Part shown: positions 54,038-63,631 of the stretch, in pieces
How the letters are laid out: each line of letters begins with the position of its first letter
How positions within the stretch are numbered: position 1 is the stretch's first letter
Source: CAZIAK01 sp964537035
GTDB lineage: Bacteria > Planctomycetota > B15-G4
Reading direction: 5' to 3'
Assembly (NCBI GenBank): GCA_964537035.1
Contig: CAZIAK010000006.1
Location: 80,146-144,145, forward strand
DNA length: 64,000 nt
Position numbers and translations under genes: made by a program
The notes under the pieces: model-generated
The model's database searches: none
Told to the model about the DNA's origin: nothing
Seen by the model: only the letters and a program-made list of their open reading frames with translations

Positions 54038-55290
54038 GCCGGACTCAAGCCCTGGCCTCTGTGCCCGACGCCATCGCCGCTCTTGCGGCTGGCCGCATGA
54101 TCGTCCTGGTCGACGACGAAGACCGGGAGAACGAAGGCGACCTGGTCTGCTTGGCTGAGAAGACCACTCCCGAGATGGTCAACTTCATGGCTCGCTTCGG
54201 AAGGGGCCTGATCTGCCTGCCCATGGACAAGGAGATCGCCGATCGCCTGGAGTTGCCGCCTCAGGTGAGTCGCAACGAGAGCCCCATGGGGACGGCCTTC
54301 ACGGTCTCCATCGAGTCGCGCAAGGGCGTGACCACGGGCATCTCAGCGGCCGACCGGGCGCGTACGATTCGCACGGCCGCCGAGCCGGAGTGCAAGGCCA
54401 GCGATCTGGTGCGCCCCGGGCATATCTTCCCCCTGCGCGCCTTGCCCGGTGGGGTGTTGCGTCGCGCGGGGCAGACCGAGGGCTCGGTCGATCTGGCTCG
54501 CATGGCGGGCTGCCATCCCATGGCCGTGATCTGCGAGATCATGAACGACGACGGCACCATGGCGCGCATGCCCGACCTGGAGAGCTTCTGCGCCGAGCAC
54601 GATCTGCTCATGACCTCGGTGGCGGACATCATCAGCCATCGCAGGCGGGTCGAGCGTCTGTGCGAGCATGTGGTCAGCGTCGATCTGCCCACGCGCCACG
54701 GCGATTTTCGCTGCCACCTCTATCGTTCGTCTGAGGACGGCTCGGAGCACATGGCCCTCACCGTGGGTGGCCTGGAGCCTGGCGCGCAGGACGGCTTGAA
54801 GCAGTCCGTGCTGGTGCGGGTGCACAGCGAGTGCCTGACCGGCGATGTGCTGGGGTCCTTGCGCTGCGATTGCGGGGAGCAGCTCGACGCCGGGCTGCGC
54901 CGCATCCAAGAGCGAGGCGAAGGGTGCCTGCTCTACATGCGCGCTCAAGAGGGGCGAGGCATCGGGCTGGCCAACAAGATGAAGGCCTATCATCTGCAGC
55001 AGACCCAGGGGCTCGATACAGTCCAGGCCAACGAAGCCCTGGGCCTGCCCGTCGATGTGCGGGACTACGGCGTGGGCGCCCAGATCCTCCGTGATCTGGG
55101 CATTCGCACCCTTGATCTGCTCACCAACAACCCGGCCAAGTACCACGCTCTGCGGGGTTACGGCCTGGAGATCTCCTCTCGCGTGCCGCTCCAAATGGAG
55201 CCCGGAGAGCACAATCAGGCCTATCTCGACGCCAAACGCGACAAGATGGGCCACGATCTGGGCTCCTCTGATCCGGACTCAGCCAGCTGA
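54034..55290 (+). CDS. ribBA: Bifunctional riboflavin enzyme RibBA
   Basis: The 418-residue fusion contains DHBP synthase (RibB, about 1-205) and GTP cyclohydrolase II (RibA, about 206-400). RibB has DDEDRENEGDL. Its GGHTEATID-type block reads AGQTEGSVD, so the metal-ligand His of E. coli RibB (as I recall it) is Gln. RibA has the zinc cysteines in SECLTGDVLGSLRCDCGEQL and RAQEGRGIGL. The stop/start overlap with gyrA implies cotranscription. No other rib gene is nearby. Confidence 0.93.
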
Positions 55291-55346
55291 GTTCGGGAAG
55301 ACCGCAGACCTGGCGGGCGTCCAAGCGAGCCCGGTAGGAGATCGGC

Positions 55347-55913
55347 ATGAACGAGGACGACCGACGTCTCGTTGTCCGGCTCCGAGCCGGAGACGAGGAC
55401 GCATATCGTGAGCTGGTCGACGCCTACAAAGATCGCATCGTCGCCGTGGTGGGCCGCATCGGCGGCCTGGCCGCTGACGCCGAAGATCTGGCACAGGAGA
55501 CCTTTCTCAAGGCCTTCAAGGCCATTGACCGGTTTCAGGGCCAGTCAGCGCTCTACACCTGGCTCTACCGCATCGGGGTCAACACGGCCCGTGACTGGAG
55601 CGCCAGCCGTCGTCGGCGCCCCGCGGTCTCCCTCGACGCGTTTCAGCCCGGGGTGGTCGATCCGGTGGACAGAACGGACGGCCCCCTGGCCAACCTCACC
55701 CGGGATGAACTCTGCGCCCGGGTGCGGGCAGCCATGGAGCGGCTTCCGGAGCCCTTCAAGTCGACCCTCGCCCTGCGCGAACTGGGAGGGCACAGCTACG
55801 AGGACGTGGCGGCCATCCTCGAGGTCTCCATCGGCACGGTCGAATCCCGGCTGTTCCGGGCCCGCTCGAAGCTCCGCGTTCTGCTCACCGAGACCGAGGA
55901 GGATCTGTCATGA
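55347..55913 (+). CDS. RpoE-like ECF sigma factor
   Basis: The 188-residue factor has region 2 (DAEDLAQETFLKAFKAIDRF, ALYTWLYRIGVNTARD) and region 4 (PFKSTLALRELGGHSYEDVAAIL, then SRLFRARSKLRVLL). AGGAG lies about 6-10 nt before the ATG. It overlaps the anti-sigma gene by 4 bp. This is a standard RpoE-type ECF factor expected to respond to envelope stress. It heads the downstream run to 59091. Confidence 0.93.
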   Translation: MNEDDRRLVVRLRAGDEDAYRELVDAYKDRIVAVVGRIGGLAADAEDLAQETFLKAFKAIDRFQGQSALYTWLYRIGVNTARDWSASRRRRPAVSLDAFQPGVVDPVDRTDGPLANLTRDELCARVRAAMERLPEPFKSTLALRELGGHSYEDVAAILEVSIGTVESRLFRARSKLRVLLTETEEDLS

Positions 55914-56602
55914 CTGACCCTGCCGGCGATGACCGTGGGCCCACCCTGGCCCAGCTGCTGGTCTCTGTTGAGGCCCGCCCTCTCACGGACGAAGAGGCGC
56001 TGTTCGTCCTCTCGTTGATCCAAGATGGCCGCTCGGTGCCCGAGCACCTGAGCGCCCTGGCCCACCAGCATGGCGAGGCCCACCCGGCGGTCGCCGAGGC
56101 CCTGGGCGACTTCTGCCTGATGTCAGAGGTGTTCCGCTCAGAGGCTGCCGAGCCTGCGTCAGCTGGCTTCACAACCGAGCTCGTGAGCCGGGTCCGAGAG
56201 GTCGCGACGGCTGAACCTGCCATCAACGACGGGCCTGGAGCGACCGACGAGCCGGCGCGAGAGACCAGGCCGACCCCTTCACTGCTGTCGTTTCAGCTGG
56301 CTCGGCGCATGGCCGTGGCTGCGGCCCTGCTGCTCAGCCTGACCCTGAGTTTCGATGCCTTGCGGCCTACACCCGCCGCCGCTGATCCAGCCGTTGAGCA
56401 GCAGTTCTACCGCGGCGACGTCTTCCGGCCCGAGCCCTATGGCCCTCCCGCGCTCGACGTGGGGTTGGCTGAGCTGCTTCCCGGGCGCCTCGATCAGGCC
56501 GAAGGTGCTGGCAGCGACCCTGCGTCCGACGCTGAGCTGCACGATCTGCAGACCGAGCAGGCTGACGACGGCAAGGGCACAGCTGGCGGGGACGGCCGAT
56601 GA
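55910..56602 (+). CDS. Putative membrane anti-sigma factor
   Basis: The 230-residue product has an N-terminal helical domain (TLAQLLVSVEARPLTDEEALFVLSLI), a membrane helix (about 125-145, MAVAAALLLSLTLSFDAL) and a periplasmic tail ending in an acidic stretch. The tail includes FYRGDVFRPEPYGPPALDVG. No zinc motif is obvious. It overlaps the ECF factor and the next gene by 4 bp each. Topology and order make it the likely antagonist, RseA-like in layout but not in obvious sequence. Confidence 0.7.
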   Translation: MTDPAGDDRGPTLAQLLVSVEARPLTDEEALFVLSLIQDGRSVPEHLSALAHQHGEAHPAVAEALGDFCLMSEVFRSEAAEPASAGFTTELVSRVREVATAEPAINDGPGATDEPARETRPTPSLLSFQLARRMAVAAALLLSLTLSFDALRPTPAAADPAVEQQFYRGDVFRPEPYGPPALDVGLAELLPGRLDQAEGAGSDPASDAELHDLQTEQADDGKGTAGGDGR

Positions 56603-56946
56603 TGGGCAGGCTCTCCGTGGTCGTGCTGGCCGTGGCTTGCCTTGTGCTCGGATTCGTCTGGGGGGCGAGGGGCGCAGCTTCAACCGACCAGGGTGGCGGG
56701 CAGAGCTTCCTCTCCACCCTGACCGACGACCTGAGCTTGCGAGACGAGCAGGTGGTGGCCATCGGGCAGCTGCTGGCCAGTGAAGACAAGGACATCCAGG
56801 AGTTGACCGAGCAACATCGTCGTCAGCTCGAGGGGCCGATCGCCGCTCGACTCGACAAGACGGTGGAAGCGATGCTGGCTGTGCTCGATGATGAGCAGCT
56901 CGCCCGGTATCACGACCTGACCGCCGAGCATTCATCCGCACGCTGA
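56599..56946 (+). CDS. Spy/CpxP-like small periplasmic protein
   Basis: The 115-residue product has a signal or anchor (VVVLAVACLVLGFVWGARGA). A helical region of the LTxxQ/Spy style follows (LSLRDEQVVAIGQLLASEDK, then a long EHRRQL helix and LAVLDDEQLARYHDL). Such proteins bind unfolded envelope proteins or metals. It overlaps the anti-sigma gene by 4 bp, so it is probably induced with it and could feed back on the ECF system. Confidence 0.65.
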   Translation: MMGRLSVVVLAVACLVLGFVWGARGAASTDQGGGQSFLSTLTDDLSLRDEQVVAIGQLLASEDKDIQELTEQHRRQLEGPIAARLDKTVEAMLAVLDDEQLARYHDLTAEHSSAR

Positions 56947-56953
56947 GGAGCCC

Positions 56954-58558
56954 ATGGCCAGCCAGACCGCCATCGAATACGGGACCGACCGGGTCCGCCT
57001 GCTTGAGTTTGACGGCTCCGGGCACAAGGTGCGCCTGCTCCAGGTTGTCGATGTCACCTTGCCCGAGCCTGCAGGGGGTGACGAAGACGTCTCCGCCGAG
57101 GACCTGGCCGCAGAGAGCATCGCCGACGCCGCAGACGAGGCCGACATCACGGTTGACCCCAGCGCCATGTCCTTCGACGCCGGGCACGCTCTCTTTCGCG
57201 AGTTCACCTTGCCGTTCACGTCGAACGAGCAGATCGAGAAGGTCGTGCGCTTCGAGGCAGAGACCCATATCCCCCTCGACATCGAGGACGTGGTCATGCA
57301 GCACCTGGTGCTGCGCAAGGCCCGCGACAAGAGTCACCTGCTGGCCGCGGTCATCAACAAAGATGATCTGCTCGACCGCTTCGACGTCCTCGAAGAAGCC
57401 GACATGGACCCGCACTTCGTCGAACTCGACGTGTTCGCCCTGCTCAATGCGGTGGTGGCCACCGGGGTCGCCGATGAGCACGAGCGCTTCGTCCTGGTGG
57501 ACTCCCGAGACCGCTCGACCCACCTGCTGTTCATCGAGGGTGGCAAGCTGTTCGCCGTGCGGTCGCTGCGCATGGGCGCCCACGGCATCCCCCGAGATAC
57601 GGGCGTCCCCCAGGATGAGATCGCCACGGCTCGTGCCCACGACTACCTGGGGCGACTGCAGCGGGAGATCCGCCGCACCCTGACCACCTTGGCCAGCTTC
57701 GACGCCTCAGGCACCGTCCTGCTGAGCGGTTCGGGCTCGCTGATCCCCGGCTTCCTCGAGGCCATGAACGAGTCGTTTGGCGGGACCGTCGAGCGTCTCG
57801 ACCTGCTGTCGCACGTCGACCACAAGCTCAGCGACGAGGACGCAGAGCTCTATGGCCCTGACATCGGCGTGGCCCTGGGTGTGGCTTTCAAGCTCAACGG
57901 CGTCGACGCGACCCACACAGACTTCAGGCAAGAAGAGTGCGCCTACACGAAGAAGTTCGATCAGGTGAAGTCACCGCTGATCGTGCTCTCGTTCGTGATC
58001 TTCCTCATCGTCTCGCTCATGGCCATCGATGCGTTCTACAAGGTGCGCAAGGTGAACAACGAGTACGAGCTGATGCTCGTCGACGCCAGAGAGCAGCTGC
58101 TCATCGAAGTGGGCGACAGAGAGACGGCTGAGGCGGTCTGGAACGGCAAGCCCGTGGGTCCCGAGCAGATGCAAGCCATCTCGCAGGCCTTCGAGCACCG
58201 CCACAACGAGCTCGCCCTGAAGCTCGGCCGCAGCTCTGAGATCCCCCAGCAACCGTCGGCTCTGGCTGTCTGGATGGAGTTCTCGAACCTCCTGCGTTCA
58301 GAAGAAGAGGCCTTGGGGCAGATCTGGGTGCGCAAGATCGACATCACCATGGGTGAGCGTGACCAGACGCTGAAGTTCAGCGGGCGCATGACCACGGCCT
58401 TTGTCTTTGACGAGCTGCTCACGCTGCTCAAGGACGACCCGCTCTACAAGGACCTCGAACAAGGGGATATCAGCCCCAGCAAAGACGGCTTCATCGATTT
58501 CGGTGACACCACCGTCCATCTCGACGTCGACGAACTCGCCCGCCGGAGCGAAAGCTGA
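56954..58558 (+). CDS. PilM/PilN-like (GspL-like) pilus or secretion platform protein
   Basis: The 534-residue protein has an actin-like PilM part (residues 1-330: IEYGTDRVRLLEF, LPFTSNEQIEKVVRFEAETHIPLDIED, VLLSGSGSLIPGF). One membrane helix (about 340-360, LIVLSFVIFLIVSLMAI) leads to a periplasmic PilN-like domain. A single chain that joins these halves resembles GspL of type II secretion. GAGGAG precedes the ATG, and an 8-bp gap follows the Spy-like gene. Together with the next gene it could form the inner-membrane platform of a type IV pilus-type or secretion machine, but no pilin, ATPase or secretin gene is in the window. Confidence 0.75.
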   Translation: MASQTAIEYGTDRVRLLEFDGSGHKVRLLQVVDVTLPEPAGGDEDVSAEDLAAESIADAADEADITVDPSAMSFDAGHALFREFTLPFTSNEQIEKVVRFEAETHIPLDIEDVVMQHLVLRKARDKSHLLAAVINKDDLLDRFDVLEEADMDPHFVELDVFALLNAVVATGVADEHERFVLVDSRDRSTHLLFIEGGKLFAVRSLRMGAHGIPRDTGVPQDEIATARAHDYLGRLQREIRRTLTTLASFDASGTVLLSGSGSLIPGFLEAMNESFGGTVERLDLLSHVDHKLSDEDAELYGPDIGVALGVAFKLNGVDATHTDFRQEECAYTKKFDQVKSPLIVLSFVIFLIVSLMAIDAFYKVRKVNNEYELMLVDAREQLLIEVGDRETAEAVWNGKPVGPEQMQAISQAFEHRHNELALKLGRSSEIPQQPSALAVWMEFSNLLRSEEEALGQIWVRKIDITMGERDQTLKFSGRMTTAFVFDELLTLLKDDPLYKDLEQGDISPSKDGFIDFGDTTVHLDVDELARRSES

Positions 58559-59091
58559 TGAACATCCGATGGGACGTCGAGAAGGGCCTGCTGGCTTTCA
58601 TGCTGGTGCTCATCCTGGGCATGGTCGGCGTGATCTTCTGGCAGAACTCGATCTATGATGAGCTGCTGGGTCGTATGCCGGCGGCCGAACGTCAGCTCGC
58701 CGAAGTGGGCAAGGCCTACCGCGAGAACCACAACCTGAGCATGGATCTGGCCAAGGACAGCGTGGCCAAGGGCGCCAACCCGAACACATACCTGTTCGCC
58801 CAGATGACCAAGAGCGGCATCGGCAAGAACAGCTTCAAGATGGACAAGCCCAAGAACGCCTCCCAGCACAGTGGCTACGAGGACGAAGAGTTTGAGCTCA
58901 AGCCTGCGGTGGGTGTGAAGAGCTTCAGCCGAGAGGCCATCGCCCGTTTCCTGCTCTTCGTCGAGAAGGACACCACCCGCATGCGGGTCACCAAGCTCAA
59001 GCTGACCATGGATCAGGGCAATGCCACGCCAGACGACTACTGGCAGCCGATCATCACGGTGACGGACCGGCGGGCGACCTTCAGCGAGTAG
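58558..59091 (+). CDS. PilO/GspM-like periplasmic platform protein
   Basis: The 177-residue product has a short cytoplasmic start and one membrane helix (LLAFMLVLILGMVGVIFW, about 11-28). A coiled-coil-like stretch follows (RQLAEVGKAYRENHNLSMD), then a ferredoxin-like alpha/beta domain (VKSFSREAIARFLLFVEKDT), the PilO/GspM architecture. It shares one base with the PilMN stop (TGATG), a tight coupling. Assignment is by topology and context more than motif. Confidence 0.65.
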   Translation: MNIRWDVEKGLLAFMLVLILGMVGVIFWQNSIYDELLGRMPAAERQLAEVGKAYRENHNLSMDLAKDSVAKGANPNTYLFAQMTKSGIGKNSFKMDKPKNASQHSGYEDEEFELKPAVGVKSFSREAIARFLLFVEKDTTRMRVTKLKLTMDQGNATPDDYWQPIITVTDRRATFSE

Positions 59092-59191
59092 CTCTGGGGG
59101 GCTCACCAGACCTGGGCTCAGGTGGGGTGGCAGCTTGAGCCGATAGGGAACGGACATTCCATCGTCTGCCCGACGATTCCGTGCCCTGCAG

Positions 59192-61972
59192 GTGCCTCGC
59201 CACATGGTCGATACCGCTCCGTCGTCAGCCACTCCCCCCCGCTGGCCACAGCTGATCTGGCTGGCCAGCTTTGCCATGGGTCTGGCCTTGGTGGACCGCT
59301 ACGCCGACGCCATTGCACAGGTCACGGTCTCCCGGACGACCGGCGCCATGCAGCCAGCCACGGCGGCAGCGTTCGTGTTTGCAGGTCTGGCTGTGGTCAC
59401 CCACTGCCTCGGCCAACGTCGGCTCGTGAACCTCTTCGGTGCTCTGGCCGCCGGCCTGACCAGCGTGGTGCTGGCCGACGAGGTGCTCGCCCGCCCGTCA
59501 GCCCTGCTCGACATGCTGTTCATGCGTGGACAGGGCGGGGGCCTGGTCATGGCTCCGGTGACCATCCTCGCCGTGGGCGTGATCGTCTCCCTGGCGCTGG
59601 TCTTCTTTGCGCCAGGTGTCCGGGGCCTGTGGCGACAAGCCACCGAAGGCACCCTGGCCGCGCTGTTGTTGGCATGCGGCGTCATCGGGCTCTTTCCTGG
59701 TGACGGACCGACCGGTGCCCTGGGCATGGACCCTCGCTCGGCGCTCACCTTCGCCGGGCTGGGCGTGGCCTTCTTCGTCATGGTGGGCAAGTTGCGCGGA
59801 AGCTCGCTGAACCGGCCCATCCCCCGCTGGATGCCCTGGGTCTCCGGTGCGGGCGTGGGCCTGCTGGTGATCGGGCTGTGGGTCGGCCTGACCACCGACG
59901 AAGAGCGGATGATGCGCGAGTCGAAGTCCCACGTGCGGGTCAACGTGGTGGACCGCACGCGCTGGGCGTTGAACCAACACGGCAAGGACCTCAAGCGCCT
60001 GGGTGACCTGCTGGTCAACGCCGGGTCCTCCCATGGACTGCTCGACGTCTACCTCTCGCACATGCCTGCGATCCGTTCGGCCTGGATGCTGGATGGCAAC
60101 GGCGATGTGCAGTTTCAGGTGGGCGATGAAGAGAGTCGCTTTCCCGGTGATCTGGCAGGTATCTCCAAGGTCATCGATCGCTGTCGAAGCGATGGAGTGA
60201 TGAGCGTGAGCCCCGTGCAGCGGGACGCAGGCCAGCCCGACCGGGTCTACGCCTGTGTTCCGCTTCACGGAGACGACTGCCTGCTGGTGGAGCAGGACCT
60301 GGACAAGCTCGTGCTCGCCGCCCTCCCGAACGAGGGTCCGAAGGTGATGAACGTGGAGGTGAGCAAGGGCGCCGAGACACTGTTTCGCTCGGGCCTCCCG
60401 GTACGAGCGGCCAGTGATCCCGCCGCCACGGACGAGTTCGAAGGCCAGGTCTCCTATGGCGATCAGCTCTGGAACCTGGCTGGCACGGTGCGGGGTTCCT
60501 CTGCGGCAGGGGATCGCGCTTCGAGCAACACCCTGGTGCTCTGGATCGGTCTCTTCCTCGCGGTCTCCACAGCCTTTGCGGTGCGCAAGTCAGAGCTCGG
60601 GCGTCAGCGGGCGGTGTCCCTCGAGCAGGCCAACGCGACCATCGAAGAGCAGTTCGTTTCGCTCAACGACGCCAACGAGCGGCTCGAAGAGAAGGCCCTG
60701 CATTTGACTGCCGTGCAGCAACGATTGAGCAGGGCAGCGCAGGAGAAGCGCCGCGTGCTCGATTCGCTCTCGGCCTTCCTCATCGGCGTGGACAGCGACG
60801 GCTTCGTGGTCGAGTGGAACCAGGTCTCGTGCGAGGTCTTCGGTCTGGGCGCTGACGAAGCGGTGGGTCGGGTCTTCGCCGAGCTGGACATCCCCTGGGA
60901 CAAGGGCGCGGTGAACGACGCCATCTCGGAGGCACGAGCCGGCAGTCGCCGGGTCTTGAGAGACCTGTTCTCCGTGGCGCGAAAGGACAAAGACGGAAAC
61001 TCTGAGCCCCTGCTGGTGAGCTTCACGGTGAACCCCACGCAAGAGCGCGGTCGTCGGGGCTTCGCCATCATCGGCGCAGACGTCACCGAGAGGCAGATGC
61101 TGCAGGTGCAGCTGCACGCCTCGCGCAAGCTCGAGTCGGTGGGCACGTTGGCAGCGGGGGTCGCCCACGAGATCAACACGCCCATGCAGTTCGTGGGCGA
61201 CAACGTTCGCTTTGTCGAGGAGTCCATTGGCACGGTGACCGATCTCATGTCGTTGGTGCCCCAGGTGCTGTTGGACCCGGGGCGGGAACACCTCGACGGG
61301 GAGCTTCTGGCAAAGGTCGAGAAGAGCCTGGACGGCGTGGATGTGGAGTTCATCAGCGAGGAGATCCCGCAAGCCCTGGCGGAGACTCTGGAGGGCATCG
61401 AACGGGTGACCTCGATCGTGCGGGCCATGAAGGACTTCAGCCACCCAGGGGGCGACGGCGTGCAGCTGTCTGACCTCAACCACGCCATCGAGACCACGCT
61501 GCAAGTGGCTCGCAACGAATACAAGTACCACGCAGATGTGGTCACCGACCTGGGCGAGCTACCCCGCGTCGAATGCTGGCTGGATGATCTCAACCAGGTC
61601 TTCCTCAACCTCATCGTCAACGGCGCCCACGCCATCCACGACCGGCTGGGTGACGGCGGCGAGCGGGGGACGCTGACCATCACGTCCCGCATGGACGGCG
61701 ATTTCGTCGAGCTGCGCTTCGGAGACACGGGCTGCGGAGTCCCCGAGGACGCCCGGGGCAAGATCTACGACCAGTTCTTCACCACCAAGGAGATTGGCAG
61801 AGGGACCGGGCTTGGCTTGGCCATCGCCCGCTCGGTCGTCGTGGACAAACACGGCGGCACCCTCGACTTCGAGACCGAGATGGGCGTGGGGACGACGTTT
61901 GTCATCCGCTTGCCCGCACTTCAACAGCACAGCTTTGAGGAGCAGACCGCTGAAGCAGATCCTGTTTGTTGA
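59192..61972 (+). CDS. Multi-spanning sensor histidine kinase with PAS domain
   Basis: The start is GTG 59192 (ATG 59204 is possible). The 926 residues open with about seven hydrophobic segments (20-235). An external sensor region (about 250-445) and another membrane helix follow. A coiled-coil linker precedes a PAS domain (near 520-640). The HisKA box with phospho-acceptor His is GVAHEINTPMQFVGDN near 656, and the HATPase has LIVNGAHAI and GTGLGLAIARS. The next gene starts inside its end. The signal is unknown; the response regulator overlap implies a phosphorelay. Confidence 0.88.
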   Translation: MPRHMVDTAPSSATPPRWPQLIWLASFAMGLALVDRYADAIAQVTVSRTTGAMQPATAAAFVFAGLAVVTHCLGQRRLVNLFGALAAGLTSVVLADEVLARPSALLDMLFMRGQGGGLVMAPVTILAVGVIVSLALVFFAPGVRGLWRQATEGTLAALLLACGVIGLFPGDGPTGALGMDPRSALTFAGLGVAFFVMVGKLRGSSLNRPIPRWMPWVSGAGVGLLVIGLWVGLTTDEERMMRESKSHVRVNVVDRTRWALNQHGKDLKRLGDLLVNAGSSHGLLDVYLSHMPAIRSAWMLDGNGDVQFQVGDEESRFPGDLAGISKVIDRCRSDGVMSVSPVQRDAGQPDRVYACVPLHGDDCLLVEQDLDKLVLAALPNEGPKVMNVEVSKGAETLFRSGLPVRAASDPAATDEFEGQVSYGDQLWNLAGTVRGSSAAGDRASSNTLVLWIGLFLAVSTAFAVRKSELGRQRAVSLEQANATIEEQFVSLNDANERLEEKALHLTAVQQRLSRAAQEKRRVLDSLSAFLIGVDSDGFVVEWNQVSCEVFGLGADEAVGRVFAELDIPWDKGAVNDAISEARAGSRRVLRDLFSVARKDKDGNSEPLLVSFTVNPTQERGRRGFAIIGADVTERQMLQVQLHASRKLESVGTLAAGVAHEINTPMQFVGDNVRFVEESIGTVTDLMSLVPQVLLDPGREHLDGELLAKVEKSLDGVDVEFISEEIPQALAETLEGIERVTSIVRAMKDFSHPGGDGVQLSDLNHAIETTLQVARNEYKYHADVVTDLGELPRVECWLDDLNQVFLNLIVNGAHAIHDRLGDGGERGTLTITSRMDGDFVELRFGDTGCGVPEDARGKIYDQFFTTKEIGRGTGLGLAIARSVVVDKHGGTLDFETEMGVGTTFVIRLPALQQHSFEEQTAEADPVC

Positions 61973-62846
61973 CGATGAGAGGCGGATCCTGAGCGGTCTG
62001 CGGCGTCAGCTGCATGGCCGCAGGGGCGACTGGTCCATGGAGTTCGTGGGCGACGGCGGCGACGCGCTGAAACGCATCGACGAGAAGGTGTTCGACGTGG
62101 TTGTGAGCGACATGCGCATGCCGGTGGTGGACGGGGCGGCGGTGCTGGCTCGGGTCGCCGAGCACAATCCCGGCGCGGCGCGATTGATGCTCTCGGGACA
62201 CACCAACGAGTCGATCGGTGTGGTGGCGGGCGGCGCCCATCGCTTCGTGGACAAGCCTTGCCCGGTGACCCTGGTCGAACTCGAACTCGAGCAGGCCCTG
62301 GCCATGGCCGAGCTGCTGGCTGGTCGCAGCGACACGGGGTTGCAGGCGCTGTGGAGCCGCCCCCTCGGCGCCCGAGAGGCCTGGCCAGCAGTGCTGGAGG
62401 TGGCCAGCGAGTCGTCGAGCCTTCGCTTGCCCTTGGCCCAGTTTCTTGAGCAGCAAGACGATCTCTACCGACGGGTGGTCGCGGCGATCTGCGAGGTCAA
62501 GCCGAGCGCGGTGGCCAGCGACCCCTCGCCTCGAAGCCTGGTCGATCGGCTAGGTCCTCGAGAGGTGTTGTTCGCGAGCCTGTCCGTAGAGGCCGTGGAC
62601 ACCGTCCTTCCTGGCTACCAAGGGCCCTGGTTCACAGAGGGCACAGAGCTGGACGACAACCGCCCGGACGGTTCGGCCCTGTCCTGCCTGCTGTCGCCCT
62701 TGGCCACCCATATCTCCGACCCTGAGGGGCTGGCGCTGCTCTCCTGGCTCCTGCCAGGCTGGGGTTTCGCCGCCGATGCCCTCGAGGCCGTGCTGGCCTG
62801 CACCATGGGATCGCTCCGATTCAGGGCTCACTTTGCCAATCCCTAG
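61935..62846 (+). CDS. Response regulator with degenerate HDOD-like output
   Basis: The receiver (ILFVDDERRILSGLRRQL, VVVSDMRMPVVDG with Asp near 58, FVDKPC) is followed by about 180 residues of helical output. The output superficially resembles an HDOD domain but lacks clear motifs. The start is uncertain: TTG 61935 or CTG 61950, the latter with GAGGAG 7 nt before it. The gene overlaps the kinase by about 38 bp. Output and target are unknown. Confidence 0.75.
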   Translation: MRSRPLKQILFVDDERRILSGLRRQLHGRRGDWSMEFVGDGGDALKRIDEKVFDVVVSDMRMPVVDGAAVLARVAEHNPGAARLMLSGHTNESIGVVAGGAHRFVDKPCPVTLVELELEQALAMAELLAGRSDTGLQALWSRPLGAREAWPAVLEVASESSSLRLPLAQFLEQQDDLYRRVVAAICEVKPSAVASDPSPRSLVDRLGPREVLFASLSVEAVDTVLPGYQGPWFTEGTELDDNRPDGSALSCLLSPLATHISDPEGLALLSWLLPGWGFAADALEAVLACTMGSLRFRAHFANP

Positions 62847-62937
62847 GGTCGATAGCTGACTCAGGGTCCCGTCATTCTGGATCACCGGGCAGCCGTGCTG
62901 CCCAGCTGCCATACCGAACTCACTGAGAGAACAGCCC

Positions 62938-63564
62938 ATGGGTGCCACCTTGCTCATCGTCGACGACGAACCGCGCATCTACCAGGCCCTGCGACGATCC
63001 CTGCATCGCGAGCCCCTCGAGATCGTCTACGCCGATTGCGGACAGGCAGCCCTGAGCATTCTCGAGAGCCGGCACGTCGATGTGATGCTCGCCGACGAGA
63101 ACATGCCCGGCATGACGGGCAGTGAGCTGTTGGCCCTCGTGCACCAGCGTTGGCCTGCCGTCGTGCGCATGATGCTCACGGGGACGGCCCAGCTCGAGGT
63201 GATCATCGCCGCCGTGAATCAGGGGCGCATCGCCAAGTTCTTCACCAAGCCCTGCAACGAAGCCGAGCTGATCATCGCCATTCGTGACGCGCTGGAAGAG
63301 AAGAACGATGACCCCCGCAGTCAGAGTGGACCCGCGAACACCACTGGCGGCACGCCGATACAGATCAAGGCCACCTCGACGCCGGCGACGACAACGGGGC
63401 CCCGCCCGACCCTGTCCCTCGACTCCATGACCCTCACGGCGCGGTTGCCTACGGCGGTTGCGAAGAAGGACGACGAGACGGTCATCGACCTCGACGATGA
63501 GACGAAGACCGTCGAGACAGAGCTGGCAGACCTGCAGAACCAGCTGGACAAGCTCGCCGAATAG
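62938..63564 (+). CDS. Stand-alone receiver-domain protein with disordered, acidic tail
   Basis: The 208 residues begin with a complete receiver domain (LLIVDDEPRIYQALRRSL; phospho-acceptor Asp near 52 in MLADENMPGMTG; Lys in FFTKPC). A Thr/Ala/Pro-rich linker leads to a short helical end (ETELADLQNQLDKLAE) that may be a coiled coil. There is no DNA-binding output, so it may relay or titrate phosphate or dock on a partner by its coiled end. It is 92 bp after the previous regulator and on the same strand. Confidence 0.82.
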   Translation: MGATLLIVDDEPRIYQALRRSLHREPLEIVYADCGQAALSILESRHVDVMLADENMPGMTGSELLALVHQRWPAVVRMMLTGTAQLEVIIAAVNQGRIAKFFTKPCNEAELIIAIRDALEEKNDDPRSQSGPANTTGGTPIQIKATSTPATTTGPRPTLSLDSMTLTARLPTAVAKKDDETVIDLDDETKTVETELADLQNQLDKLAE

Positions 63565-63631
63565 GGAGCGCACATGGCGGCGGGGGCCAAGTAGCGCATC
63601 ATGGCTGGCCCTCTCCCTTCCGGAACCTGCC

